Shown piece by piece: positions 46,178-55,261 of a stretch of 64,000 bases of DNA. Position 1 is the stretch's first letter; every line of letters begins with the position of its first letter. The position numbers and the translations under genes were made by a program. Origin of the DNA: Kitasatospora sp. MAP12-44 (GTDB lineage Bacteria > Actinomycetota > Actinomycetes > Streptomycetales > Streptomycetaceae); contig NZ_JARZAE010000004.1 in assembly GCF_029892095.1 (NCBI RefSeq), positions 6,076,001 to 6,140,000 of the forward strand, given 5' to 3'. The notes beneath the pieces were generated by a model. It was not told where the DNA came from. It searched no databases and saw nothing but the letters and a program-made list of their open reading frames with translations.

Positions 46178-47797
46178 ATGGCCGGACGACGCCGCAAGAA
46201 CACTGACAACCCGTCGGCGACCGGAGCGGGCGCGCTGCCGGCTGAGAGCCTGCTGCCCGCGGACTTCGATCTGGCCGACCTGTACGGGGCCCACGGTTCG
46301 GACGAGGAGGACCTGGACGACGCCGCCGTCCTGGTCCCGCCGGTGCGGCTGCTGCCCGAGGCCGAGCTCGCCGCCGCCGCCCTCGCCGTGCCGCTGATCC
46401 AGCGCGCCGTCCGGCTGGCCCGCTGGAGCGCGCCCGAGCGCCGGGTCGACGAGCTCGGCGACCTGCTGGACGCCGACCGGGAGGCCGCCGCCCGGTTCCT
46501 GGGCCTGGCCCCGGCCGAGGGCGAGGTCGCCGAGGAGGACGTCCTGGAGGCGATGCGAGCCTGGTCGCTCGCCAGCGACCTGGAGCTGCTGCTGGTCGCC
46601 ACCACCGAGGAGGGTGTCCGCTTCGCCGCGCCCAGCGACGAGCTGGCGCCGGTCGAGGCCGGCGACCCCGAGTCCGTGCTGGAGCTCTGGCTGACCGCCG
46701 CCGACGTGGTCGCCGAGCTGGCCGTCGAGATCGAGCCGCTGGACGCCGAGCCGGACGCCGGTGAGGACGCCGACGACGAGCGGGCCGAGGAGCTGCTGGC
46801 CCAGTACGAGGAGGTCCAGGAGGAGGCCGCCGAGCTGCTCGACGAGGCTCTGCAGGTGCTCTACGAGACCACCGCGTTCGCTGAGCCCGGCCAGGAGACC
46901 GTGCCGCTGGGCGTGCTGGCCGCACTCCTTGTGGTGCCGGACGGCGAGGAGCCGGACGAGGACATGCTCGGTGACATCACCGATGTGATGGTCGCCCTGG
47001 ACCCGATGCTGGCCGACCTGGCCGAGATCGGGATGTTGGACTACCAGCCGATCGATCCCGAGCTGTTCGACGAGGACGAGGAGGGCGGCGCGGAGCTGCC
47101 CGACCCCTCGGAGCCGCTGGACGACGACGAGGCGGCCCGCTTCGGCCTGGTCCGGCTGACCCCGCTCGGCCAGTACGGCATCCGCCAGTGGCTGCTGGAG
47201 GAGGGGTACGACGCGCCGCTGGTCGGCGAGCTCGCCCAGGGCGACGCGGCCGCGCTGCTGCAGGGCATCGCCGAGGCCGCCAATGTGCTGCCCGAGCAGG
47301 AGATCAGGGTCTGGCTGGCGGAGCGCGAGCCGCTGGCCGCCGCCCGTGAGCTGCTGGACGCGGCGCGCGGCCGCGACCGGATCGGCCCGCTGCGCCGGAT
47401 GCTCTGCCAGCTGGCGCTGACCGAGCTGGGCAGCCCGGCCGAGCCGGCCGTCCGCGAGGTGCTGGACGACCCGGAGCTCGGCGGCGGAGCCCGCGCCTGG
47501 CTGGTCGCGCAGGGGCACACGGACATCCAGGCGCCCGAGCGTCAGATGGTGCTCTGGACCATGGTCGACACCTTCGCCGCCCAGCTGCTGGACGGCGAGG
47601 GCGATGCGGAGCTGCTGCGCGAGCTGATCGGCGGCCTGCCGGTGACGGACAACCCGGCGAGCTTCTTCGGCGAGCTGTGGCGGGTGGACCACCCGTACAC
47701 CGCGGACGTCCTGGAGGCGGTCGGCGAGCTGCACCTGGACCGCCAGGTGGCCAAGGAGGCCCGCAAGGCGGCGTTCAAGGCGCGCTCGAAGCAGTAG
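46178..47797 (+). CDS. Large acidic conserved hypothetical protein
   Basis: The 539-residue protein is soluble, leucine-, alanine- and glutamate-rich and strongly acidic (DEEDLDD, DEDEEGG, DDDEA), with a basic start (MAGRRRKN) and end (KEARKAAFKARSKQ). It looks all-helical, perhaps HEAT-like, e.g. IGPLRRMLCQLALTELGSPAEPAVREVL. A winged-helix-like segment LTPLGQYGIRQWLLEEGY occurs near residue 330. It belongs to a family widespread in Streptomyces whose function I do not know. ATG with AGGAG eleven bases upstream. Confidence 0.8.
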   Translation: MAGRRRKNTDNPSATGAGALPAESLLPADFDLADLYGAHGSDEEDLDDAAVLVPPVRLLPEAELAAAALAVPLIQRAVRLARWSAPERRVDELGDLLDADREAAARFLGLAPAEGEVAEEDVLEAMRAWSLASDLELLLVATTEEGVRFAAPSDELAPVEAGDPESVLELWLTAADVVAELAVEIEPLDAEPDAGEDADDERAEELLAQYEEVQEEAAELLDEALQVLYETTAFAEPGQETVPLGVLAALLVVPDGEEPDEDMLGDITDVMVALDPMLADLAEIGMLDYQPIDPELFDEDEEGGAELPDPSEPLDDDEAARFGLVRLTPLGQYGIRQWLLEEGYDAPLVGELAQGDAAALLQGIAEAANVLPEQEIRVWLAEREPLAAARELLDAARGRDRIGPLRRMLCQLALTELGSPAEPAVREVLDDPELGGGARAWLVAQGHTDIQAPERQMVLWTMVDTFAAQLLDGEGDAELLRELIGGLPVTDNPASFFGELWRVDHPYTADVLEAVGELHLDRQVAKEARKAAFKARSKQ

Positions 47798-47868
47798 GAG
47801 CAGCGCGGTTACGGGCGGGCGGGCCGGCGGCGCGGGGCCGCGCCCGCCCGGCCCGGGGCTCGCCAGGG

Positions 47869-48312
47869 CTACGGCAGGTCGAGTTGGCCGGCCTCGGTGA
47901 AGGGGAAGAACGGGTTGTGGGCCAGCTCCCACAGGTGGCCGTCCAAGTCCTCGAAGTAGCCGGAGTAGCCGCCCCAGGAGGTCTCCGCCGGCGGCTTGAC
48001 CACCGAAGCACCGGCCGCCACCGCCGTCTTGAGCGCCGTGTCCACCAACTCGCGGGATTCCAGGTTGATCGCGAGGGTCACCCCGCGGAACGACGGCTCA
48101 CCGGTGGGAGGGATGCCGGCGTCGGCGGCGAGGTCGTCCACGCCGAACAGGCCGAGCACCGAGTCGGCGGTGCGGAACCAGACGATCTCCGGGCTGGAGG
48201 CCGTCGATCGCTGCCAGCCGAGCGCGGTGTAGAACTCGGCGCTGAGCGCCACGTCGGCCACCCCGAGGGTGACGATGCTGATCCGGGCGGGTACCCCGTG
48301 GTCTGTGGTCAT
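47869..48312 (-). CDS. VOC/glyoxalase superfamily protein
   Basis: The 147-residue protein has two beta-alpha-beta-beta-beta modules: RISIVTLGVADVALSAEFYTALG near residue 10 and FRGVTLAINLESRE with GGYSGYFEDLDGHLWEL near the end, where FEDLDGHLWE is the usual metal-binding strand. The superfamily includes glyoxalase I, dioxygenases and antibiotic-binding proteins, so the substrate cannot be assigned. It is divergent from the next gene. No obvious ribosome-binding site. Confidence 0.88.
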   Translation of the reverse strand: MTTDHGVPARISIVTLGVADVALSAEFYTALGWQRSTASSPEIVWFRTADSVLGLFGVDDLAADAGIPPTGEPSFRGVTLAINLESRELVDTALKTAVAAGASVVKPPAETSWGGYSGYFEDLDGHLWELAHNPFFPFTEAGQLDLP

Positions 48313-48523
48313 GGCTGCAGCGTAGGTAGCGGCGCCGACAACCCTAGGTCTGGCGGGCCCGTGTCGGGGCGTGGACCGACGATCTGCCAACCGTACGAGG
48401 GAAGCTGATGGCTCTGCAGGTCCGGCCCACGTATCGTGGGTCGGACGCGGTCCGGCGCGCCCGGGCTTCCCCGCCCCGCCGGCCGCCGACCGACGACGGT
48501 GTGACCCGGGGGTGCGGCAGAGG

Positions 48524-49858
48524 ATGAGATTCAGCAGCGGGGGTTGGACCGCGGAGCCTGAGGACTTCTTCGACGACCAAGAGGGCCGCTGTCGCCGGAT
48601 CCTGGAGGAGGCCGACTTCCCGGTGTTCGGTGTGGACCGCTCCGGAAACGGCGCGCGCGGTACCGCCCCGGCGCGCGACCAGGATCGCGAGCCCCCCGTG
48701 GACAGCGATGCGCTGAGCGCGTACGAAACCCACAACGGCGAGCTCAGCTGGGTCGAACTGCGCTCCGGCGACTGGAGTTCGCTGGACGGACCGTACGTCA
48801 CCGTGCGGACCTACCGGCCCGGCGCCGAGCGCAGCCACCCGCTGCCGGAGCTGGAGGATGTGGTCGAGGACGAGCGCGACCGGATCTACGAGCAGATCGG
48901 GGTGGACGAGGGGGAGGTCCCCGGGCGGGTCCGCGCGCTGCGCGAGTGGATCACCGTGGAGGGCGAGCCGACCGCCGTCCAGATCCACGAGGAGCGCCGG
49001 GCCGAGACCGCGCCGGGCGAGGACTCGCAGGCCGTCTGGTCCGGCCGGCTGCGGGTGCACGGCATCACCGTCACGGTCTGCGGGCGCGGAGTGCCGCCGG
49101 GCGGTGTCGAGTTGACCCGGGTCGAGGACTTCGGCCGCTATGTGCTGGGCCGCACCGAGCTGTTGCGCGCGCTGGCGCTGCGCCGGGCCGGCCGGGAGGC
49201 CGCGACCGAGCAGATCGGGCTGAACGCCACCGGCCTGGACGCGCACCGCGCGATCGTCGCCTACAGCGTGGAGCACGCGGTCGCGGTGCGGGCCCAACTC
49301 CAGGCCCGGCGCCCGGTACGGCTGCCGCGCCGGCTGCGCGGTGAGGACCGCTTCCAGCGCTGGGAGGCCGCCGTCCGCCAGCAGATGCGGCTCGCCTCGG
49401 AGACCCGGGAGGAGGCGGACGCCGCGGTGACCGCGATGGTCAACCACCTGACCAGGCTGGCCGAGCAGACCGACTGGGCGGTCGGCACCGCGGACGGGTG
49501 CGCGGCGGTGGAGGAGGTGGTCCGCTACACGGCGTTCGCCAGCCAGGTGCCCAGCCTGCCCGCCCAGCGCGCCTGGGAGCTGCTGTGGGCCGGCTGCACC
49601 GGGGACGGCGGGCCGGACCCGTCCCGTTCCGTCGCGCTGGCCGACCTGCCCGACCTGGCCGACCTGCCTGACCTGGCTGACCTGCCGGTGCTGCCCGACC
49701 TGCCCGGTCTGCCCGGTCTGTCGCCGGAGGACGACCCGCTGGCGGCGCTGACCGGTGGGAGCGGGCTGGACTGGGAGGTCGAGCAGGAGAAGGCGAGTCT
49801 GGCCGAGCAGGCCTGGCTGTACGCCTGGGAGCAGTGGCGCCGGGAGCGGGCGCGCTGA
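48524..49858 (+). CDS. Conserved hypothetical protein with a LADLPD repeat
   Basis: The 444-residue soluble protein starts MRFSSGGWTAEPEDFFDDQEGRC. An N-terminal alpha-beta domain of about 230 residues (WVELRSGDWSSLDGPYVTVRTYR, VHGITVTVCGRG) is followed by a helical part and a late stretch of Leu-Ala-Asp-Leu-Pro-Asp repeats (residues about 372-398). It ends in a charged helix. Relatives occur in streptomycetes, but I do not know a function. I chose the ATG at 48524; the frame is open upstream to 48371 without a plausible coding pattern. Confidence 0.75.
   Translation: MRFSSGGWTAEPEDFFDDQEGRCRRILEEADFPVFGVDRSGNGARGTAPARDQDREPPVDSDALSAYETHNGELSWVELRSGDWSSLDGPYVTVRTYRPGAERSHPLPELEDVVEDERDRIYEQIGVDEGEVPGRVRALREWITVEGEPTAVQIHEERRAETAPGEDSQAVWSGRLRVHGITVTVCGRGVPPGGVELTRVEDFGRYVLGRTELLRALALRRAGREAATEQIGLNATGLDAHRAIVAYSVEHAVAVRAQLQARRPVRLPRRLRGEDRFQRWEAAVRQQMRLASETREEADAAVTAMVNHLTRLAEQTDWAVGTADGCAAVEEVVRYTAFASQVPSLPAQRAWELLWAGCTGDGGPDPSRSVALADLPDLADLPDLADLPVLPDLPGLPGLSPEDDPLAALTGGSGLDWEVEQEKASLAEQAWLYAWEQWRRERAR
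49638..49720 (+). repeat. In-frame LADLPD-type coding repeat
   Basis: The CTGGCCGACCTGCCCGAC unit (18 bp) recurs about two and a half times and then degenerates to CTGCCCGGTCTG units, all in frame within the hypothetical gene. Confidence 0.8.
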
Positions 49859-49861
49859 GCG

Positions 49862-50030
49862 CTAGGGCGTGTCTGACAATTCCCGCCGGGCGCGCGACGC
49901 TGGGCATCCCGCCTGGACGCACCGGCGAAGCACCCAAGTACGACCCAGTACGAGGGCGCTCCGCCGGCACGCCCAGCCGGGCGCCCAACGCCGCGCGCTG
50001 ATCCGCCGCGAATTGTCAGACACGCCCTAG
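49862..50030. mobile_element. Palindromic MITE of 169 bp
   Basis: The ends are perfect 21-bp inverted repeats: 49862-49882 starts CTAGGGCGTGTCTGACAA and 50010-50030 is its reverse complement. Inner sequences (CGCCGGGCG, GCGCGCGACGCTGGGC against GCCCAACGCCGCGCGC) also pair in part, so the whole element can fold back. CTAG at both ends may be a target duplication of the IS5-family type, or part of the repeat. It has no coding capacity. Its right end forms the stop codon of the PucR gene. Confidence 0.8.
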
Positions 50031-51670
50031 CCGTTGCCGGCGTGCGGGCCGGCGTGCGGGCCGTCCGGCTCGGGTGGCAGCCGCAGTTGCAGCATCGCCA
50101 GGAGCCGCTGCTGCGGCTGGGCCAGGTCGATGCCGGTGAGCTGCTCGGCCCGCCGGACCCGGTAGCGCAGCGTGTTCGGGTGGATGTGCAGGGACTGCGC
50201 CGCCACCCGCACCTCGCCCAGCGCGTCCAGCCAGGCCAGCACCGACTCGGCCAGCCGGGTGCCGTGCCGCAGGTCGTACGCCGAGAGCGCGGCCAGCCGC
50301 GGATCGCGCAGCGCCGGACGCTCCTGGAGCAGCGCCAGTACCTCGCTGACCAGCACCTCCGCCTGAACGTCGATCAGTGCGGCGACCTCGGGCACCACCC
50401 CGCCGCGTCCCATCGCGTCCAGGATCCGGTCCGCCTGCGCGCGTGAGCCGGGCACGGCGCCCAGCCCCGGTACGGTGCTGCCGATCGCGGCCCGCAGCAC
50501 CACGCCGAGGTGGTCGCGGGCAGCGTCCACCACCTCCTGCGCCCAGTCCCGCACGGTGGTCATCGGCAGCCCTGCCGGCAGCTCGGGCAGCAGCACGTAG
50601 ATCCGGGCGTCGATCGGGGCGAGCAGCGCGCCGCGGTGGCGGGCGGCGGTGTGCACCGAGATCAGGCCGGTCACCTCGGCCCGGGTGACGTCCGAGCCCT
50701 GCGCCGAGTACGCCAGCACGGTGGCCGGCCGGTGCGGGTCAAGGCCCAGGTGGGTGGCGAGCGACTGCGGCCCGGTGCTGCCCTCCAGCAGGCCGGTCAG
50801 CAGGGTCCGGGTGAGCCGGACGTCCGCCGACAGCTCCCGGCGCCGGCGCACCAGTTGACCCGCCGCCACCCGGGCCGCGCCGACCAGCGCCTGCTCGGCC
50901 AGCGGGGCCAGCGGCTGCGCGCCCTCCTGCACCCAGATCGTCCCCAGCGGCTGCGCGCCCGCCCGGATGCCGATCGCCAGGCGTCGGCGCAGGCCCAGTT
51001 CGGGGTGCGGTTCGACCGCGATCACGCTGTCCGAGCTGCGCAGATGCTGGAAGATGCCCCACTCGCGGAGCTTGGAGAGGTAGGGCTCGGGGCCCTGCCA
51101 GCCGAGGATGGAGAGCCGGCGCAGGTCGTCCACCTCGTCGCTGTCCGAGGAGCGTGAGTAGGCCAGTACCCGGCTGGAGGTGTCCTCGATGGAGACGATC
51201 CCGCCGGTCAGCACGGCGGTCGTCTGGGCGAGCGAGAAGAGGTCGCCGACGTTGTGTTCGGCGGTGTCCGGTGCGTCCGGGCCGCCGATCACCGCGCGGG
51301 CCAGCGCGTCCAGGTGCTCCCAGCGGGTCTCCCGGCGTACCGAGAGCAGCGCCACCCCGGCCTCGGTGGCCGCCTCGCGCAGCGCGTCGGCCTGGCCGGG
51401 GGCGTCCAACTTGACGGCGACGGCGGCCGCCCTGGCCCGTCCGGCTGCGCGCAGCGCGGGCAGCGCGGCGCGGCCGCGGGCGCCGATCGCGAGCACCAGC
51501 TCACCGGGGGCGGCGGTGGCCGGATCCTCGGGGTCCAGGATCGCGACGTCGCGCACCAGGACGTCAAGACCGGCGGGCGCGGCCTGCAGTTCGACCAGCG
51601 GTTCGCCGAGCGACATCAGCAGCTGACGCAGCGGGAGGCCGGCGGGGGACGGCTCGGATGGCTCGGACAC
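50027..51670 (-). CDS. PucR-type transcriptional regulator, probably of proline catabolism
   Basis: The 547-residue protein has an N-terminal PurC-like sensor half (LPLRQLLMSLGEPLVELQ, DVLVRDVAILDPEDPA), a central GGDEF-like region, and a C-terminal HTH_30 domain (VRVAAQSLHIHPNTLRYRVRRAEQLTGIDL). It is divergent from the P5C dehydrogenase gene with 172 bp between starts, so local activation of proline degradation is likely, as known for such pairs in Streptomyces. The GTG at 51670 is inferred. The stop codon lies within the CTAG end of the MITE. Confidence 0.87.
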   Translation of the reverse strand: MSEPSEPSPAGLPLRQLLMSLGEPLVELQAAPAGLDVLVRDVAILDPEDPATAAPGELVLAIGARGRAALPALRAAGRARAAAVAVKLDAPGQADALREAATEAGVALLSVRRETRWEHLDALARAVIGGPDAPDTAEHNVGDLFSLAQTTAVLTGGIVSIEDTSSRVLAYSRSSDSDEVDDLRRLSILGWQGPEPYLSKLREWGIFQHLRSSDSVIAVEPHPELGLRRRLAIGIRAGAQPLGTIWVQEGAQPLAPLAEQALVGAARVAAGQLVRRRRELSADVRLTRTLLTGLLEGSTGPQSLATHLGLDPHRPATVLAYSAQGSDVTRAEVTGLISVHTAARHRGALLAPIDARIYVLLPELPAGLPMTTVRDWAQEVVDAARDHLGVVLRAAIGSTVPGLGAVPGSRAQADRILDAMGRGGVVPEVAALIDVQAEVLVSEVLALLQERPALRDPRLAALSAYDLRHGTRLAESVLAWLDALGEVRVAAQSLHIHPNTLRYRVRRAEQLTGIDLAQPQQRLLAMLQLRLPPEPDGPHAGPHAGNG

Positions 51671-51842
51671 CTGAAGACCTGTTCGCCGGGGACCTGTTCG
51701 TGCGCTTGGACAACGCCGTTGGGATGACTTTAGCCGCCTGGCCAACCAAGTGGACCGGTCGCGCGGCATAACGTGACCCTGCAGCCGGCGTGCGACCCAC
51801 TTCGGCCTGATCCCCCCACGACTCGAAGGAGAGCGCGCGCTC

Positions 51843-53471
51843 ATGGATGCTGTAACCCAGGTCCCCGCGCCGGTGAACGAGCCGGTCCACAGCTACGCCC
51901 CCGGCAGCCCGGAACGGGCCCGCCTGGAGGCCAAGCTGAAGGAGCTGGGGGGCCAGGAGCCCGTCCAGCTGACCATGACGATCAACGGCGAGCGGCGCAT
52001 GGGCGCCGGCGCCGAGATCCATGTCGTCCAGCCGCACAACCACGCGGCTCGGCTCGGTACCCTGCGCAACGCCACCCAGGCCGACGCGCAGGACGCCATT
52101 GACGCTGCCCTGGCCGCCGCTCCGGCCTGGCAGGCGCTCTCCTTCGACTCGCGCGCCGCGATCTTCCTCAAGGCCGCCGACCTGCTGGCCGGCCCCTGGC
52201 GCGAGACGCTGGCCGCCGCCACCATGCTCGGCCAGTCCAAGACCGCGCAGCAGGCCGAGATCGACTCCTCCTGCGAGCTGATCGACTTCCTGCGCTTCAA
52301 CGTGCACTTCGCCCGGCAGATCATCGCCGAGCAGCCGATCTCCTCCGACGGCGTGTGGAACCGCAGCGACCACCGCCCGCTGGAGGGCTTCGTCTACGCG
52401 ATCACGCCGTTCAACTTCACCGCGATTGCCGGCAACCTGCCCACCGCGCCCGCCCTGATGGGCAACGTGGTGCTCTGGAAGCCGTCCCCCACCCAGCAGT
52501 TCTCCGCGCACCTGCTGATGGAGCTGCTGGAGGAGGCCGGCCTGCCCAAGGGCGTCATCAACATGGTGACCGGCGACGGCCTGGCCGTCTCCGAGGTCGC
52601 GCTGAAGCACCCCGCGCTGGCCGGCATCCACTTCACCGGCTCGACCCCGACCTTCCAGCACCTGTGGCGCGAGGTCGGCAACAACATCGCCGGCTACCGC
52701 AGCTACCCGCGGATCGTCGGCGAGACCGGCGGCAAGGACTTCCTGGTCGCCCACCCGTCCGCCGACCCGGCCGTGCTGAAGACCGCGATGACCCGCGGTG
52801 CCTTCGAGTTCCAGGGCCAGAAGTGCTCGGCGCTGTCGCGCGCCTACGTCCCGGCGTCGATCTGGGCCGGCCTGAAGGACGAGTTCCAGGCCGAGGTCGA
52901 GGGCCTGACCATGGGCGACGTCAACGACCTGGCGAACTTCATGAGCGCCGTCATCGACGACCGCTCCTTCGCCAAGAACAAGGCCGCCATCGACCGCGCC
53001 CAGGCCGACCCGTCGGTCGAGGTGCTGGCCGGCGGCACGTACGACGACTCGGTGGGCTACTTCGTCCGTCCGACCGTGCTGGTCTGCTCGGACCCGGCGT
53101 CCGAGTACTTCCGGGACGAGTACTTCGGCCCGATCCTCGCGGTCTACGTCTACGAGGACGAGAAGTACGACGAGATGCTCGCGCAGATGGAGTCGGTCTC
53201 CTCCTATGGCCTGACCGGCGCGATCATCTCCCAGGACCGCGCCGCCGCCCAGGACGCGATGCACAAGCTGCGCTTCGCGGCCGGCAACTTCTACATCAAC
53301 GACAAGCCCACCGGCGCGGTCGTCGGCCAGCAGCCCTTCGGCGGCGGCCGGGCCTCGGGGACCAACGACAAGGCCGGCGCCAAGCAGAACCTGGCGCGCT
53401 GGAGCTCGACGCGGTCGGTCAAGGAGACGTTCGTCCCGCCGACGGACTACCGCTACCCGCACATGGGCTGA
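51843..53471 (+). CDS. pruA: L-glutamate gamma-semialdehyde (P5C) dehydrogenase
   Basis: The 542-residue aldehyde dehydrogenase oxidises the product of proline dehydrogenase to glutamate. The catalytic glutamate is in GETGGKDF near residue 293 and the catalytic cysteine in GQKCSALSR near residue 325. ITPFNFTAIAGNLP, the cofactor-binding strand, is also visible, as is the C-terminal GQQPFGGGRASGTNDKAG of this subfamily. The ATG has GAAGGAG ten bases upstream. The dehydrogenase is encoded separately 184 bp later, so this species has no fused PutA here. Confidence 0.96.
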   Translation: MDAVTQVPAPVNEPVHSYAPGSPERARLEAKLKELGGQEPVQLTMTINGERRMGAGAEIHVVQPHNHAARLGTLRNATQADAQDAIDAALAAAPAWQALSFDSRAAIFLKAADLLAGPWRETLAAATMLGQSKTAQQAEIDSSCELIDFLRFNVHFARQIIAEQPISSDGVWNRSDHRPLEGFVYAITPFNFTAIAGNLPTAPALMGNVVLWKPSPTQQFSAHLLMELLEEAGLPKGVINMVTGDGLAVSEVALKHPALAGIHFTGSTPTFQHLWREVGNNIAGYRSYPRIVGETGGKDFLVAHPSADPAVLKTAMTRGAFEFQGQKCSALSRAYVPASIWAGLKDEFQAEVEGLTMGDVNDLANFMSAVIDDRSFAKNKAAIDRAQADPSVEVLAGGTYDDSVGYFVRPTVLVCSDPASEYFRDEYFGPILAVYVYEDEKYDEMLAQMESVSSYGLTGAIISQDRAAAQDAMHKLRFAAGNFYINDKPTGAVVGQQPFGGGRASGTNDKAGAKQNLARWSSTRSVKETFVPPTDYRYPHMG

Positions 53472-53480
53472 CCCTCGCCC

Positions 53481-53506
53481 GTTGAACCACCCGGTTGAAC
53501 CACCCG
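53481..53506 (+). repeat. Two tandem 13-bp repeats after pruA
   Basis: GTTGAACCACCCG occurs twice without a gap, starting nine bases after the pruA stop codon. Confidence 0.8.
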
Positions 53507-53655
53507 GTCGGCACTGACCGGGCATCCCGGCGGGGCAGCCCTCCCGTCGCCCGCCGCCACCCTTCTGGGGACGCGCTGTGCGCGACACCCTCGTTGGCTG
53601 TCCCGCCGCCCTTCTCTTCCCCCCACGCCCGCATGATCCGCATCCAGGAGTACCG

Positions 53656-54585
53656 ATGCTCCGTTCCGCCCTCCTCGCCGCCTCCCGCTCCCCGCAGGTG
53701 CGCACCCTCGTGGAGAAGTTCCCGCCGACCCACGCGATAGTCGAGCGCTTCGTCGCGGGCGAGCTGCTCGACGACGCAGTGACCGCCTGCGACGAGCTGG
53801 TCGCCACCGGCCGCAAGGTCACCCTCGACCACCTCGGCGAGGACACCAAGGACGCGGCCCAGGCCGCCGGCACTGCCGAGGCGTACGAGCACCTGCTCGC
53901 CGCGCTCAAGGACACCGGGCTCGCCGCCAACGCCGAGGTCTCGGTCAAGCTCTCGGCCGTCGGCCAGTTCCTGCCGGTGGACGGCGAGAAGATCGCGCTG
54001 GAGAACGCCCGGCGGATCTGCGCCGCGGCCGCCGACGCGGGCACCACGGTCACCCTGGACATGGAGGACCACACCACCACCGACTCCACCCTCGCGATCG
54101 CCCGTGAGCTGCGCGCGGACTTCCCGTGGCTGGGCGTCGTGCTGCAGGCCTACCTGCGGCGCACCGAGGCCGACTGCGCCGAGTTCGCGTCCGCCGGTTC
54201 GCGGGTGCGGCTGTGCAAGGGCGCGTACAAGGAGCCCGAGTCGGTGGCCTTCCAGGGCAAGCGCGACGTCGACCTCGCGTACGTCCGGGCGCTCAAGGTG
54301 CTGATGGCGGGCGACGGTTACCCGATGATCGCCTCGCACGACCCGAACATGATCAAGATCGCCGGCCAGCTGGCCGAGTGGAACGGCCGCAAGGCCGACA
54401 GCTTCGAGTACCAGATGCTCTTCGGCATCCGCCCCGAGGAGCAGCTGCGCCTGGCCGAGGCCGGCAACGCGATGCGCGTGTACCTCCCGTACGGCCAGGA
54501 GTGGTACGGCTACTTCATGCGCCGCCTGGCGGAGCGCCCGGCCAACCTGACGTTCTTCCTCCGCGCGATGGCGACGCGGGGCTGA
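53656..54585 (+). CDS. Proline dehydrogenase, monofunctional
   Basis: The 309-residue flavoenzyme is the short Gram-positive type of proline dehydrogenase, a TIM barrel with FAD. Conserved parts are VSVKLSAVGQ near residue 98, TLDMEDHTTTDSTL, VVLQAYLRRT, VRLCKGAYKEP, and the C-terminal YGQEWYGYFMRRLAERP. It passes P5C to the upstream dehydrogenase. The ATG has AGGAG five bases upstream. Confidence 0.96.
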   Translation: MLRSALLAASRSPQVRTLVEKFPPTHAIVERFVAGELLDDAVTACDELVATGRKVTLDHLGEDTKDAAQAAGTAEAYEHLLAALKDTGLAANAEVSVKLSAVGQFLPVDGEKIALENARRICAAAADAGTTVTLDMEDHTTTDSTLAIARELRADFPWLGVVLQAYLRRTEADCAEFASAGSRVRLCKGAYKEPESVAFQGKRDVDLAYVRALKVLMAGDGYPMIASHDPNMIKIAGQLAEWNGRKADSFEYQMLFGIRPEEQLRLAEAGNAMRVYLPYGQEWYGYFMRRLAERPANLTFFLRAMATRG

Positions 54586-54598
54586 CGGTACGTCATAT

Positions 54599-54636
54599 CG
54601 CCTGTGGCGGAGCCGATCTCGGCTCCGCCACAGGCG
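54599..54636 (+). terminator. Terminator of the proline operon
   Basis: CGCCTGTGGCGGAGCC (54599-54614) is the exact reverse complement of 54621-54636, a 16-bp stem with loop GATCTC, 14 bp after the stop codon. Confidence 0.85.
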
Positions 54637-54645
54637 CTTCTCCTG

Positions 54646-54680
54646 CCGTCAGTCGTCAGTCGTCAGCCGTCAGCCGTCAG
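54646..54680. repeat. Five tandem 7-bp repeats at the end of the Nudix gene
   Basis: The unit YCGTCAG occurs five times in a row (two begin TCGTCAG, three CCGTCAG). The array overlaps the stop codon of the minus-strand Nudix gene. Confidence 0.85.
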
Positions 54681-55213
54681 GCTCGGGTCAGGTGGTGCAG
54701 CATGAGCAGCGCGGCCACGGCATTCGCGCTTCGTACCTCGCCCTTGGCCAGCAGCTCTGGAATGGTGCTGAGCGGTACCCATTCGCGGCGGTCGGACTCG
54801 AAGTCGTCCTCCGGCAGACCGACGTACTCGGCGCTCTCCGACCAGTAGACGTGGTGCAGGCCGTCCGCGAGCCCGTTGGATGGCTCGACGGTGAGCAAGT
54901 GCTGGAGTGGGCCTGGGCGCCAGCCGGTTTCCTCCAGCATTTCTCGGCTGGCGGCAGCCTCCAGGCTCTCGCCGTCTTCCACGACTCCGGCCGCTAGTTC
55001 CCAGCCCCACGAGTTGGTGATGAAGCGGTGCCGCCAGATCAGCAGCGCCTCGTTGTTCGCGTTGACGGCGGTGGCGAGAGCGACGGGCCGCTGCCGGAGC
55101 ACGTAGTGATCGAGATGGCGACCGTTGGGTAGCTCGACGTCGGCCAGGTTGACCCGCAGCCACGGGTTCTCATAAACCGTGTGCTCGCTCAGGTTCTTCC
55201 ACACCGACGACAC
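54677..55213 (-). CDS. Nudix hydrolase
   Basis: The 178-residue protein has an exact Nudix box, GVVEDGESLEAAASREMLEE followed by TGW (residues about 76-98), which binds the metal and diphosphate. N-terminal SEHTVYENPWLRVNLADVELPNG and HHVYWSESAEY resemble the ADP-ribose pyrophosphatase group. It lies 48 bp downstream of a TPR regulator on the same strand, probably in one operon. Starts at GTG. The 3' end runs into a heptamer repeat array. Confidence 0.92.
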   Translation of the reverse strand: MSSVWKNLSEHTVYENPWLRVNLADVELPNGRHLDHYVLRQRPVALATAVNANNEALLIWRHRFITNSWGWELAAGVVEDGESLEAAASREMLEETGWRPGPLQHLLTVEPSNGLADGLHHVYWSESAEYVGLPEDDFESDRREWVPLSTIPELLAKGEVRSANAVAALLMLHHLTRA

Positions 55214-55261
55214 GCTGTGCTCCCCGCTTTCGACTAGCTGCTCGTGCCCAGAGTAGGGCAG

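Noticed and set aside
47798..47868. GC-rich stretch between the acidic protein gene and the VOC gene as a terminator
   Set aside because: Several overlapping imperfect pairings are possible and none is clearly best; evidence was too weak.
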